A stretch of 64,000 nt of DNA, taken from assembly GCF_015291725.1 (NCBI RefSeq), contig NZ_CP030038.1, positions 5,073,001 to 5,137,000 of the forward strand, given 5' to 3'. The notes beneath the pieces were generated by a model that made no database searches, was not told the origin of the DNA, and saw only the letters and a program-made list of their open reading frames with translations. Of this stretch, positions 43,469 to 52,086 are shown piece by piece. Each line of letters starts with the position of its first letter. Position 1 is the first letter of the stretch. This DNA comes from Bradyrhizobium sp. CCBAU 51765 (GTDB taxonomy: Bacteria > Pseudomonadota > Alphaproteobacteria > Rhizobiales > Xanthobacteraceae). The translations under genes were made by a program, and so were the position numbers.

Positions 43469-44115
43469 GTCTTGAACAACACTTCGCGCTCGATGAGATC
43501 GACGATCGATTCGATGCCCTCGCCGCGGCGACAATTGGTGAGCAGTACCGGACGATCTCCTCTGACGTTCAATGCGTCTCGATGCATGCGCTCCAAATCC
43601 ACGCCAACGTAAGACGCCAGATCGACCTTGTTGATGACGAGAAGGTCGGCGCGAATGACACCCGGACCGCGCTTGCGCGGAATATCGTCGCCTCCGGCGA
43701 CATCGATCACAAACATCCAAAAGTCCGTCAGATCGCGCGAGAACGTCGAGGCGAGATTGTCACCACCACTTTCGAGCAGGATCAGCTCGACCCCCGGGAA
43801 GCGACGTTCGAGCTCATCCGCGGCTTCAATGTTGAGCGTGGGGTCCTCGCGAATGACGGTGTGCGGACACGCGCCCGCCTCGACAGCCGACACCCGTGCC
43901 GGATCGATCAGCCCGGAGCGTCTGATCCGTTCGGCGTCCTCGGCCGTGACGAGATCGTTGGTGATGACGGCGATATCGATGCCCCGCGCAGCGAGTGCTG
44001 GAATCAAGCACTCCACCAACGCAGTCTTGCCTGAACCGACCGGTCCTCCGATTCCAACCCGTGCGGCCGCGATCCGTGGCTGCGCCAATCCATTGTTGAG
44101 CGAGAGCCGGCTCAT
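43465..44115 (-). CDS. ureG: Urease accessory GTPase UreG
   Basis: GTPase that delivers nickel during urease maturation. P-loop GPVGSGKTA at about residues 24-32, the metal-binding CPH motif in GACPHTVIRED, the ESGGDNLA segment, and NKVDL for guanine specificity. I chose the ATG at 44115 (MSRLSLNNG, 216 aa), which overlaps the ureC stop by 4 nt (ATGA); the 16-residue upstream extension would lie inside ureC. It is followed by ureD with another ATGA overlap. Confidence 0.96.
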   Translation of the reverse strand: MSRLSLNNGLAQPRIAAARVGIGGPVGSGKTALVECLIPALAARGIDIAVITNDLVTAEDAERIRRSGLIDPARVSAVEAGACPHTVIREDPTLNIEAADELERRFPGVELILLESGGDNLASTFSRDLTDFWMFVIDVAGGDDIPRKRGPGVIRADLLVINKVDLASYVGVDLERMHRDALNVRGDRPVLLTNCRRGEGIESIVDLIEREVLFKT

Positions 44116-45818
44116 CGGAGCATATACCGTCTTGCCAACGGTACCTTCGTCGCCGGCGGGCACATCAGAAGCTTCCCGTCAGCCCGAACCTCGAATGTTT
44201 GCGGGTCGACCTCGACATGCGGTGTCGCGGCGTTGCGCAACATGTCTGCCTTCCGCAATTTCCGGACATTCTTGATCTGGACGGGGGCGCGCTCAAGGCC
44301 AAGCTTGCGGGTCACATCGGCATCCATGGCGAGCTTCGACATGAAATTGACGCCCAGCCTTTGCGGTGCGGCACCGAGCGCCCCCCACATCCGCTTCTGG
44401 ATCATCGGCTCCGACAGACCGAGGCTGCCATTGCCATCGCCCATGGCTGCCCAGACGACAAAACCGTTCTTGATCACCATGTAGGGCTTGATGCCGAAGG
44501 AAGCGCGCGGCCAGAGAACGAGATCGGCCATCTTGCCGGGCTCGATCGAGCCGACGAGGTGATCGATGCCCACCGCAATGGCGGGATTGATGGTCAGCTT
44601 GGCAATGTAGCGCTTGATGCGCTCATTGTCCGCACGTGCCGTCTTTTCCTCGGGCAGGCGGCCGATCCGGTCCTTCATGACGCTCGCGAGCTGCCAGCAC
44701 TTCGCGACGTTCTCGGCGAGGCGTCCCATGCCTTGCGTATCCGTGCCGAAGATCGAGATCGCTCCCATGTCGTGCAGAAAGTCTTCCGCGGCCATCGACT
44801 GGGCGCGCACCCGCGCCTCGCCGAACATCACGTCCTCGGGCGCATTGTAATTGAGCTGATGACAGATCATCGTCATCGGCACGCCCTCTTCCATGCCGTA
44901 GGACGTGTAAGGATTGGTCGGATTGGTGGACGAGGGAATAACGTTGTCCCACGACACGACTTTGAGCAGGTCCGGGGCGTGACCGCCGCCGGCGCCCTCT
45001 ACGTGATACATATGGATGGTGCGCCCCTCGACGGCCGACATCGTATCCTCGCAGAAGCCGTATTCGTTGATCGAGTCGGTGTGGAGGTGAACCGCGAAAT
45101 CGTTGCGATCTGCCGCAATGAGGCTCTGGTCAATCACCGCAGGGGCGGCGCCGAAATCCTCGTGAATCTTCACGGACATGCCGCCGGCCGCAACCGCTTC
45201 CTCGATCGCCTCGGGGTTGGAACCCGCACGTCCGAACAAGGCAAAATTGAGCGGGGAGAATTCGATCGCCTGCAGGAAGCGCGCGAAGGTCGAAGCGGCC
45301 CCGCTGCCGACGTCAAAAACCGGTCCTGATCCGCTTCCGACCAGGGTGGTCGTCCCGCCGGAAAGCGCATGGTCGGATTGCTCGGGCGAAATCAGGTGCG
45401 CGTGCGACTCAATGGCGCCGGCGGTGACGATGAAGGGACCGCCGGCAATCGGCGCCGTCGTGTGACCCACGACCATGTCGGGATGCACATCGGGCATCAC
45501 GTCGGGATTGCCGGCCTTGCCGATGCCAACGATGCGCCCGTCACGGATGCCGATGTCGGCCTTCACGATGCCGGCGACTGCGTCGACGATGGTGGCGTTC
45601 TTGATGACAACGTCGAGGGCCTTGTGCGAGGCAGTCCTGTAGGCGTTGACGCCTTCGCCGTCGCGCAGGTTCTTTCCCGCACCAACCAGCAGTTCGTGCC
45701 CGTACGTGGTGTAGTCGTGCTCGATCTCGGCGAGCAGACTGGTGTCGGCCAACCGCACGAGGTCGCCCTTGGTTGGCCCGTAGAGTTCGCCGTAGGCTCT
45801 GCGTGACAATGTGGCCAT
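44112..45818 (-). CDS. ureC: Urease alpha subunit, divergent flap
   Basis: Catalytic nickel subunit (568 aa, normal length) converting urea to ammonia and carbamate. Nickel ligands and the bridging lysine are recognisable: a His-x-His in AIESHAHL, carbamylated Lys in MSVKIHEDFG, HLHTDSINEYGF, and Asp in GTDTQGMGR. The mobile flap reads MICHQLNYNAPEDV where most ureases have VCHHLD, so the residue after the catalytic His is Gln; GTDTQGM replaces the usual SSDSQAM. Catalytic Cys, His, Arg and Asp are kept, so activity is likely. It starts 2 nt after ureAB, with a GGGAG site 7 nt upstream. Confidence 0.96.
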   Translation of the reverse strand: MATLSRRAYGELYGPTKGDLVRLADTSLLAEIEHDYTTYGHELLVGAGKNLRDGEGVNAYRTASHKALDVVIKNATIVDAVAGIVKADIGIRDGRIVGIGKAGNPDVMPDVHPDMVVGHTTAPIAGGPFIVTAGAIESHAHLISPEQSDHALSGGTTTLVGSGSGPVFDVGSGAASTFARFLQAIEFSPLNFALFGRAGSNPEAIEEAVAAGGMSVKIHEDFGAAPAVIDQSLIAADRNDFAVHLHTDSINEYGFCEDTMSAVEGRTIHMYHVEGAGGGHAPDLLKVVSWDNVIPSSTNPTNPYTSYGMEEGVPMTMICHQLNYNAPEDVMFGEARVRAQSMAAEDFLHDMGAISIFGTDTQGMGRLAENVAKCWQLASVMKDRIGRLPEEKTARADNERIKRYIAKLTINPAIAVGIDHLVGSIEPGKMADLVLWPRASFGIKPYMVIKNGFVVWAAMGDGNGSLGLSEPMIQKRMWGALGAAPQRLGVNFMSKLAMDADVTRKLGLERAPVQIKNVRKLRKADMLRNAATPHVEVDPQTFEVRADGKLLMCPPATKVPLARRYMLR

Positions 45819-45820
45819 GG

Positions 45821-46519
45821 TCAGGCTCCCAGATAGCCGCGGGCGCGAGCACGCTGAAGCGCTTCATCCCTCGCCGACGGCGCATCCAACGAACCGTTGA
45901 CGAGCCCCGCCTGCCCATGCACGACGCGATCACCCGAGATCGGGACCAGCCGCACGGACTTGGTGACCCCCGGCTCGAAACGGATACCGGCCCCCGCGGG
46001 ACGGTCGACTTTCCTGCCCCAGGCTGCCGCGCGATCGAAGAGCAAGGCGCGATTGACCTCGAAGAAGTGAGTGTGGCTGCGAACCTGAACGTCACGGTCG
46101 CCGGTATTTGTGACATCGATGGTGATCGCAGCCAAGGTTGCGAAGCTCTCAATGTCTCCGTCGCCCGGGATAATCTCACCGGGCACGATATCGTCCACGA
46201 CCGATGTGTCACTGGGACCGACCGGTTCGAAGAGCGCCATCACCTTGGTCCCTTCCGCGAACATGCATTCGATATAGAGCATCGGAATCATCTGCCCGAC
46301 GCCGGGCTCGACATCGTCCCATGTCAACAATCGCCCTGCCATGTCGCGGATCTCTGCATAAGGCAGGTTACGGCGCGCCGCGGTCATGACCTCGTCTGTG
46401 ATGTAGGCGACCGCCTCCGGATGGCTCAGCCGGATTCCAAGCGACCGATTGCGGCGCGCCATTTGCGCGGCATTGAAGATGACGAGGCGATCCAACTCGG
46501 TCGGTGAAAGGTTCATCAT
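45821..46519 (-). CDS. ureAB: Fused urease gamma-beta subunit (UreA-UreB)
   Basis: Single polypeptide of about 232 aa. Residues 1-100 form the gamma subunit (LSPTELDRLVIFNAAQMARR; ITDEVMTAARR). The rest forms the beta subunit (PGEIIPGDGDI; TNTGDRDVQVRSHTHFFEVN; FDRAAAWGRKVDRPAGAGIRFEPG). Most proteobacteria encode the two separately; fusions are best known from Helicobacter UreA and also occur in other lineages. The start is one of two adjacent ATGs (46519 or 46516), with an AGAGAGG site about 10 nt upstream. The longer frame to 46573 runs into ureF and is rejected. Confidence 0.95.
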   Translation of the reverse strand: MMNLSPTELDRLVIFNAAQMARRNRSLGIRLSHPEAVAYITDEVMTAARRNLPYAEIRDMAGRLLTWDDVEPGVGQMIPMLYIECMFAEGTKVMALFEPVGPSDTSVVDDIVPGEIIPGDGDIESFATLAAITIDVTNTGDRDVQVRSHTHFFEVNRALLFDRAAAWGRKVDRPAGAGIRFEPGVTKSVRLVPISGDRVVHGQAGLVNGSLDAPSARDEALQRARARGYLGA

Positions 46520-46535
46520 GGAAGAGCATCCTCTC

Positions 46536-47216
46536 TCAAGTCGTGAACATGCGGACATGTCGCAGCGGTCCACGCGAAACCGCTATGTCGATGAACGGCG
46601 TGAAGCTCGCAGGCAGTGCATCGGGCGACGGAATTTCCTCAAGCAGTCGCGCCAGCAACATGCGTGCGGCTTCCTGGCTGCGCTGCGCCTCGATGTGGCC
46701 GATGATCCCGAGCCTTACGGCTGCACTGACGAGGCCGGTTACGAGCGTCCAGCCCGAGACCAGTTCTGCGGCCTCCAGGCCGAGCCCCGCGTCCCGGCCG
46801 ACGACGGCCTGCACAACGGCCAGATGGCCTAGCCTCGTGTCCGACGACACCAAGCCACGGTAGGCGACCGATAGCGGTCCATCGAGCTTGAACCACACCC
46901 CGAGTAGCGCCCTGCCCGCCCGCCGCGATCCTTCCCGCATTTCGGCCGAGGGTGTTGCCGCCTCGGCCAGGCGATCCACGCGCGCGATCGCCACACAATC
47001 CTCTGCCCGAAAGGCCTGGCGCAGCAAAACACGGTCCATGCTTGCCCAGCGCCGCTCAAGCTGGTCCGCGATGATCCGATCGAGTTCGCTGCGATTGGCA
47101 AGCATGCCGTCCGCAGCAAGGCCTTCCAGCCCCCAGGAAAATGCAAAGCCGCCGGCCGGGTAGGCACTGTCCCCGAGCTGCAACAAGGCCAGCGTCTGCA
47201 ATCTGTCAAACAGCAT
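46536..47216 (-). CDS. ureF: Urease accessory protein UreF
   Basis: Helical chaperone that works with UreD and UreG as a GTPase regulator in nickel loading; 226 aa. Family marks are LLQLGDSAYPAGGFAFSWGLE near the N-terminus (the LxDSxxPxGxFxxSxGLE pattern) and a late GHIEAQR helix. I chose the ATG at 47216 (MLFDRLQTL), giving an 11-nt overlap with ureE; the upstream extension lies inside ureE. It is followed by ureAB after 17 nt. Confidence 0.93.
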   Translation of the reverse strand: MLFDRLQTLALLQLGDSAYPAGGFAFSWGLEGLAADGMLANRSELDRIIADQLERRWASMDRVLLRQAFRAEDCVAIARVDRLAEAATPSAEMREGSRRAGRALLGVWFKLDGPLSVAYRGLVSSDTRLGHLAVVQAVVGRDAGLGLEAAELVSGWTLVTGLVSAAVRLGIIGHIEAQRSQEAARMLLARLLEEIPSPDALPASFTPFIDIAVSRGPLRHVRMFTT

Positions 47217-47658
47217 CGCTCTCCACGATCTCGCCCGCGTCGAGCAGCGGCCTGATCCGTGCCCGGTAAGTGTCGAGCGGCCCATCCAGCAGGACAACAA
47301 GGAGATCGCCTTCGAAACGGACCCGCCAATGCAGATTTCCGGCATTCCAGCCGAGCTTCAGCGCGGCAGCTTGGCTGACGGGCTTCAATCGCCAGCATTC
47401 CTGCTCGCCGAAGCGGACGATGATGGCGCGATCGTGTGCGAGAAACAGCAATGCCCCGTCGACCAGGTCCTCGTCCCGGTCCAGGCTGACGGCGCAATCG
47501 GTTCCGCGGTCGGTCGTCAAGCGAAAGCGCTTGCGGCCGACGTCGGACGGCGGCACGAACAGGAGTTCGATCCCGCCATGATGTTCGACGTGGTGGAGAC
47601 GGCCTGCATAAGCCGCGTCGTCGGATCGTCCGATGATGCCATGAAGCCGTAACGTCAC
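47206..47658 (-). CDS. ureE: Urease nickel metallochaperone UreE (no His-rich tail)
   Basis: Nickel chaperone for urease, about 150 aa, with the N-terminal peptide-binding domain (FRLTTDRGTDCAVSLDRDEDLVDGALL) and the metal-binding domain carrying the conserved His in GNLHWRV. The C-terminus (GEIVESDAV) lacks the histidine-rich tail found in some UreE proteins. The start is best placed at the GTG at 47658, because GGGAGGG sits 4-5 nt before it; a TTG at 47673 would put that ribosome site inside the gene. It lies 33 nt after the ABM-domain gene. Confidence 0.88.
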   Translation of the reverse strand: MTLRLHGIIGRSDDAAYAGRLHHVEHHGGIELLFVPPSDVGRKRFRLTTDRGTDCAVSLDRDEDLVDGALLFLAHDRAIIVRFGEQECWRLKPVSQAAALKLGWNAGNLHWRVRFEGDLLVVLLDGPLDTYRARIRPLLDAGEIVESDAV

Positions 47659-47691
47659 GATACCCTCCCACAAATGACAGATGGACCCGAC

Positions 47692-47994
47692 TCACCGCAT
47701 CGTTGCCGACACCTCCCTCGAGGTCACCAAAGTGACCTCGCCATCCAGGATGAGCTTGGCAATTCCGAAGAAGGTCGCGACGACCGCCGAGCTGTTGTGG
47801 CGATCCATCGCGGCCTTGTCGGCAAATCGCTCGTACGTCGTGAACACACGCGGATCGTCCTCACTCTGCGCGATGAAGAATCCGATCGTATCAGGCTCGT
47901 TAGCCGCGACATTTTCGGCGACGGCCATCAACGCGTCGCGCATCGTGGTCTCATGCCCCGACTTCGCCCTGATCACGGCGGTGATGGTGATCAT
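47692..47994 (-). CDS. Small ABM-domain protein (antibiotic biosynthesis monooxygenase-like)
   Basis: Protein of about 100 aa with a dimeric alpha/beta-barrel ABM fold: ITITAVIRAKSGHETTMRDAL at the start, FFIAQSEDDPRVFTTYERF in the middle, and a DRHNSS helix start. Relatives include quinol monooxygenase YgiN and many proteins of unknown substrate. The ATG at 47994 overlaps the amidase stop by 1 nt (TGATG), so it is coupled to the amidase. Its role in a urea/amide operon is unknown. Confidence 0.8.
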   Translation of the reverse strand: MITITAVIRAKSGHETTMRDALMAVAENVAANEPDTIGFFIAQSEDDPRVFTTYERFADKAAMDRHNSSAVVATFFGIAKLILDGEVTLVTSREVSATMR

Positions 47995-49508
47995 CAGAAT
48001 TTCTTCCAATCACCGTCGGCCTCGAAGGCGCTGGCCGCCTGGTAGATGGTCGCCTCGTTATAGTCTTTGGCGATCAGCATCAGGCCGACCGGAAGGCCGT
48101 CCGACAGGCCGCAGGGAATGGTCATCGCGGGATGGCCGGTTACGTCGAACGGACTGGTCGTGGCCGTCATTTCAAAGGCACGCTGGACAATCTCGGCGAG
48201 CGGCGCATCCTTGGCCGGGATCGGCGTGGCGACACAGGGCAAGGTCGGCATCAGCAGCAGATCGTAAGAGCCGAATACCGCATCATAGGCCGCCTTGGCA
48301 GCGATCGCGATGTTGCGCGATTTGGCATAGTAACGACCGCGATAATGGCTGACGCCCCACTGCCCAACCAGCATTGTGAGCTTGAGCGTTTCCGACAGGT
48401 CGTCGGCACGGGTACGCCAACCCGAGTGGGCGTCGAGCAGGCCCACGTCATAGAGGCCCTTCCAGTTGAAGCCCATGCCGTTGCCGATCATCATCTGGAC
48501 CAGGAATCCTTCCAGCGTGATCGGGTTCCAGGCCGCGAGTGCATGAAGATGTTCGGGAATCGAAACTTCCGACACGCTGGCGCCGAGCTTGGCGAAACGC
48601 TCTGCGCCGGCCTTCACCTTGGACGCAACGCCTTCCTGCATGTTCGCAACGGCAAATCCCTCCTTGAGGATGCCGATCTTCATGCCCTTGACCCCCTTGC
48701 GGAGCATCTCGGTGTAGCTCGTGACCTTCGGCGCATATTGGCGCGGATCTAGCCCGTCGGCGCCGGCCAGCACCTCCAGCAACAGCGCGTTGTCGGCGAC
48801 GTTGGCCGTCATCGGGCCAGTGTGGTCGATGGTCGATTCGATCGGCATCACGCCCGTATACGGCACGAGCCCGTGCGTCGCCTTCATGCCATAGATGCCG
48901 CAATAGGATGCCGGGATCCGGATCGAGCCGCCTTGATCGCCGCCGATCGCCATGTCGACCTCGCTGGCTGCGACCAGCGCGGCACTTCCCGACGAGGATC
49001 CGCCGGCCGAATAGCCCATCTTGAGGGGATTGTGAACCGGTGCAGGATTGGAGGTGTGGCTGCCGCCCGACAGACAGAAGTGCTCACACACGGCCTTGCC
49101 GACGATGGTGCCGCCGGCATCGAGTATGCGGGTCACGATCGTTGCGTCGGCGGCGGGAATGAAGCCCTCGAGCGTGGTCGAGCCGTTCATCATGGGGACG
49201 CCGGCCAAGGCGACGTTGTCCTTCAGCACGATGGTACGACCCGCGAGCTTGCCGGTGGCTGCGCCCTTGACCTCGGTCTTGATCGCCCACGCGCCGTACT
49301 TGTTGTCCTTCGGCATCGGCTTGGAGCCCGGCATGCGCGGATATTTGACCGGCGGCAGCGGGTTCGGCAGCTCGTCGATGACGTCGTAGGCGTCGAACAT
49401 CCCGCCCATGAGGGCAAGATAGCTTCCGGCTTCTTCGACCGTCATGTTCATGTGCAGGCTGGCGGCGAGCTCGGCGACATCTTCAGCAGTCGGGCGTTTG
49501 ATAGACAT
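47994..49508 (-). CDS. Amidase-signature hydrolase
   Basis: Cytoplasmic amidase of 504 aa with the Ser-cisSer-Lys triad: Lys96 in VLKDN, the cis-Ser in GGSSSGSAA (residues 169-177), and nucleophile Ser195 in GGDQGGSIRIP. It resembles the aliphatic/aryl amidases often paired with nitrile hydratase and releases ammonia from carboxamides. The ATG has an AGGA site 7 nt upstream. Set between a urea/amide-type ABC importer and a urease, it suggests the operon imports amides as well as urea. The exact substrate is not readable. It starts 84 nt after the last transporter gene. Confidence 0.9.
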   Translation of the reverse strand: MSIKRPTAEDVAELAASLHMNMTVEEAGSYLALMGGMFDAYDVIDELPNPLPPVKYPRMPGSKPMPKDNKYGAWAIKTEVKGAATGKLAGRTIVLKDNVALAGVPMMNGSTTLEGFIPAADATIVTRILDAGGTIVGKAVCEHFCLSGGSHTSNPAPVHNPLKMGYSAGGSSSGSAALVAASEVDMAIGGDQGGSIRIPASYCGIYGMKATHGLVPYTGVMPIESTIDHTGPMTANVADNALLLEVLAGADGLDPRQYAPKVTSYTEMLRKGVKGMKIGILKEGFAVANMQEGVASKVKAGAERFAKLGASVSEVSIPEHLHALAAWNPITLEGFLVQMMIGNGMGFNWKGLYDVGLLDAHSGWRTRADDLSETLKLTMLVGQWGVSHYRGRYYAKSRNIAIAAKAAYDAVFGSYDLLLMPTLPCVATPIPAKDAPLAEIVQRAFEMTATTSPFDVTGHPAMTIPCGLSDGLPVGLMLIAKDYNEATIYQAASAFEADGDWKKF

Positions 49509-49565
49509 AAGTCATCCTTTCTTGTGAGGACAAGCCGGCAGCAAGAGAACCAGCGATCGTGACGA

Positions 49566-49583
49566 CCGGCGCAGCCGCGCCGG
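49566..49583 (-). other. Intra-operon hairpin between transporter and amidase genes
   Basis: Perfect 7-bp stem CCGGCGC/GCGCCGG with a 4-nt loop, 9 nt after the ATPase stop on the minus strand. There is no T-run, so it is more likely a processing or stabilising element than a full terminator. Confidence 0.4.
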
Positions 49584-49592
49584 AGATTGAAC

Positions 49593-50294
49593 TCAGTTTG
49601 GATGCATCGCGCCGTCCCGAGCCAGAAGGTTTTCGCGGTCGAGCTCTCCCGTGATGCGCCCCTTCTGGATATTGAGAATCCGGTCCGACAGTGAGGTGAT
49701 GAACTCGAGGTTCTGCTCGACGACGATCAGCGACATGTTCCACTGCTTCTTCAGTGCGAGCAGCGTCTCGACGATCTCTTCGATGATCGATGGCTGGATA
49801 CCCTCGGTCGGCTCGTCCAGCAGGATCAGTCGGGGCTTCGTGCAGAGACAGCGCGCCAATGCCAGCAATTGCTGCTCACCGCCCGACAGGGCCCCACCGC
49901 GTCGGTCGAGCAGTCGCACCAGGCGCGGAAAGTCCTGAAGCACCGCGTCGATGACCGATCGGTCCTCCTTCGGCGCCGCCGCCAGGCCCATTCGTAGGTT
50001 CTCAAGGACGCTCAGGTCGGGAAATATCTCTCGTCCTTGCGGCACAAGCCCAATGCCAAGCCTGGACCGCTCGTGCGGCTTGAGATGGGTGATCGGCTTG
50101 CCGGCGAACGTGACGGTGCCCCCCGTCGTCGGCAAATGCCCCATCAGCGCACGCAGCGTCGTGGTCTTGCCCATGCCGTTGTGGCCGAGAATACCGAGAT
50201 ACTCGCCATCCTGAATCGTCATGTCGAGACCAAACAGGATTGGAATGCGGCCGTAGCCCGATCGTAAATCCCGGACCTCGAGAAGCGCGCTCAT
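49593..50294 (-). CDS. Urea/amide ABC transporter ATPase (UrtE/LivF type)
   Basis: Second ATPase of a Liv/Urt-family importer, 233 aa. Walker A GHNGMGKTT, signature LSGGEQQLLALAR, Walker B LILLDEPTEGIQPSI. The TEGIQPS sequence after Walker B is typical of UrtE/FmdF-like proteins and differs from the SLGLAP of branched-chain amino acid LivF, so I favour urea or short amides as cargo. The ATG overlaps the preceding ATPase stop by 4 nt (ATGA). Confidence 0.9.
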   Translation of the reverse strand: MSALLEVRDLRSGYGRIPILFGLDMTIQDGEYLGILGHNGMGKTTTLRALMGHLPTTGGTVTFAGKPITHLKPHERSRLGIGLVPQGREIFPDLSVLENLRMGLAAAPKEDRSVIDAVLQDFPRLVRLLDRRGGALSGGEQQLLALARCLCTKPRLILLDEPTEGIQPSIIEEIVETLLALKKQWNMSLIVVEQNLEFITSLSDRILNIQKGRITGELDRENLLARDGAMHPN

Positions 50295-51025
50295 GCCGCC
50301 ACCTTCTTGCCGAGATAGACGTCGCGCACGCGCTGATCCGCCAAGACCTTGTCCACGGTGTCTTCGACCAGCACGCGCCCCTGATGAAAGACCGTCACCT
50401 TCTTTGCAATCTGCTTGATGAACTCCATGTCGTGCTCGACGACGATGATGGCACGGGTCTGGTTGATCTCGCGGATGATGGCGGCTGTGTGCAGTGTCTC
50501 CTCGTCGGTCATCCCGGCGGCCGGCTCATCGAGCAGGATCAATTCCGGCTCAGCCGCAAGCACCATGCCGATTTCGACCCATTGTCGTTGGCCGTGTGAC
50601 AGCGTCGCCACGATGCGATCGGCATGATCCGTCAACCGGATCATCTGCAATACCGAATCGACCGCGGGCCCCTGGGCGCGCGGCGTCGCTTTCCGCCGAA
50701 CAGCGAGCCAGATATTCTCCCGCACCGAGAGACCGTTGAAGACGTTCGGCACCTGGGTCTTGATGCCGATTCCCATGCGGGCGATCTCGTGCGACAGCTT
50801 GCCGGCGATCGGCTGACCGCGAAACGCAATCGCACCCGACGTCGGTACAAGTTGTCCAGTCAGCGTCTTGAAGAACGTGCTCTTGCCGGCGCCGTTAGGC
50901 CCGATCAGGCAGCGCAGCTCCATCTCTTCCAATGTGAAGGTGATGTCGTCATTGGCGACGACACCGCCAAAACGCATCGTGAGGTGCTCTGCCTTGAGGA
51001 GGGGTACAAGGTCCGCCATAGTCAT
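50291..51025 (-). CDS. Urea/amide ABC transporter ATPase (UrtD/LivG type)
   Basis: First ATPase of the importer, 244 aa. Walker A GPNGAGKST, signature region TLSHGQRQWVEIGM (SHGQ form, as in UrtD), Walker B LILLDEPAAGMTDEE, then the switch His in VVEHDMEFI. The ATG at 51025 overlaps the permease stop as ATGA; an ATG two codons later is also possible. The open frame upstream to 51565 lies antisense-free inside the permease gene in another frame and is not coding. Confidence 0.92.
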   Translation of the reverse strand: MTMADLVPLLKAEHLTMRFGGVVANDDITFTLEEMELRCLIGPNGAGKSTFFKTLTGQLVPTSGAIAFRGQPIAGKLSHEIARMGIGIKTQVPNVFNGLSVRENIWLAVRRKATPRAQGPAVDSVLQMIRLTDHADRIVATLSHGQRQWVEIGMVLAAEPELILLDEPAAGMTDEETLHTAAIIREINQTRAIIVVEHDMEFIKQIAKKVTVFHQGRVLVEDTVDKVLADQRVRDVYLGKKVAA

Positions 51026-52086
51026 TCGGCTCCGGCCATGTGGGACGCCGCCACCGCCGGCGGTAACTGCTCGTCCGCGAGTTGCGCCTTCGGTTTCGGT
51101 GCGGGCACGAGCCGCATCAAAAGATCGCGCGCCGTCGGTACGAGTCCCTTCGGAAGCAGCAGCACGAAGACGACCAGCACGGCGCCCAGCACGAGGTTGG
51201 AGTTCAGGGCCTGTTGCGAGCCGATATAGGCGACGATGTATTCGATGAGCACACAGCCAACGATGGGGCCAAGCAAGGTACCGAGCCCCCCCACCGTGAT
51301 CCAGATGATGATCTCCGCCGACAACGACAGGCTGAAGATGGTCGGCCCGACGAACGCGCCCCAATTGACGTAGAGCGCACCGGCAAGGCCCGCAATCGCG
51401 CCGCTCAGAATGAAAGTGAGCAGCTTGACCTTCCGCGGGTCGTAACCGAGCAGCGAGGCACGAACCTCGTTCTCGCGCACCGCCACGATGACGCGTCCGG
51501 CCGGAAGGGACAGCAGCAGACGCAGCAACAGGAATATCCCGAGCAGGGTCCCGCCTGTCACCCACCAGGATTGCTCGGGTGACAGGATTTGGTCGGGATA
51601 GAATGGGACATTGAAGGTCGGCACCGCCGGCATGCCATTGAAGCCGCCGAGCAACGCCTTGCCAATCCTGTACTCGTCGCCCGAGGTCGAGTTGACGCAG
51701 TTGAACAGGATCAGTGTCACGGTGAGCGTGATCACACCGAGATAGACGTCGGAGATGCGACCGAAGAAGATGAAGTAGCCGAGGATTGCAGCGAACAACG
51801 CGGGAATGATAATGGCGAGCAGGATCGACGGCGTGGAATCCTGAAAATTGATCGCTGATATCGCGTAGGCATAGCCGCCGAGGCCGAAGAAGGCCGTCTG
51901 TCCGAAGGACAAGATGCCGCCAAAGCCCCAGATGAAGGCGAGGCTGAGCGCCAGCACCGCCATTGCCGCGAACAACGTCAACTGCATCATTGCGAACAGC
52001 TCGATGACGCTCGGGATCAGCACGATCGCGATGATCGCGATGAGGACGGCAACCGCCTGGGCCACAAGGCGAAAGCGGATGGTCAT
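51022..52086 (-). CDS. Urea/amide ABC permease (UrtC/LivM type)
   Basis: Inner-membrane permease of 354 aa with about nine or ten hydrophobic segments. It carries the family's GFGGILSFGQTAFFGLGGYAYA segment and the cytoplasmic EAA-like loop AVRENEVRASLLGYDPRKVKL. It starts at the ATG at 52086, which shares one base with the LivH stop (TAATG), with AAGGGGA upstream. The C-terminus is an Ala/Pro-rich cytoplasmic tail. Confidence 0.92.
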   Translation of the reverse strand: MTIRFRLVAQAVAVLIAIIAIVLIPSVIELFAMMQLTLFAAMAVLALSLAFIWGFGGILSFGQTAFFGLGGYAYAISAINFQDSTPSILLAIIIPALFAAILGYFIFFGRISDVYLGVITLTVTLILFNCVNSTSGDEYRIGKALLGGFNGMPAVPTFNVPFYPDQILSPEQSWWVTGGTLLGIFLLLRLLLSLPAGRVIVAVRENEVRASLLGYDPRKVKLLTFILSGAIAGLAGALYVNWGAFVGPTIFSLSLSAEIIIWITVGGLGTLLGPIVGCVLIEYIVAYIGSQQALNSNLVLGAVLVVFVLLLPKGLVPTARDLLMRLVPAPKPKAQLADEQLPPAVAASHMAGAE

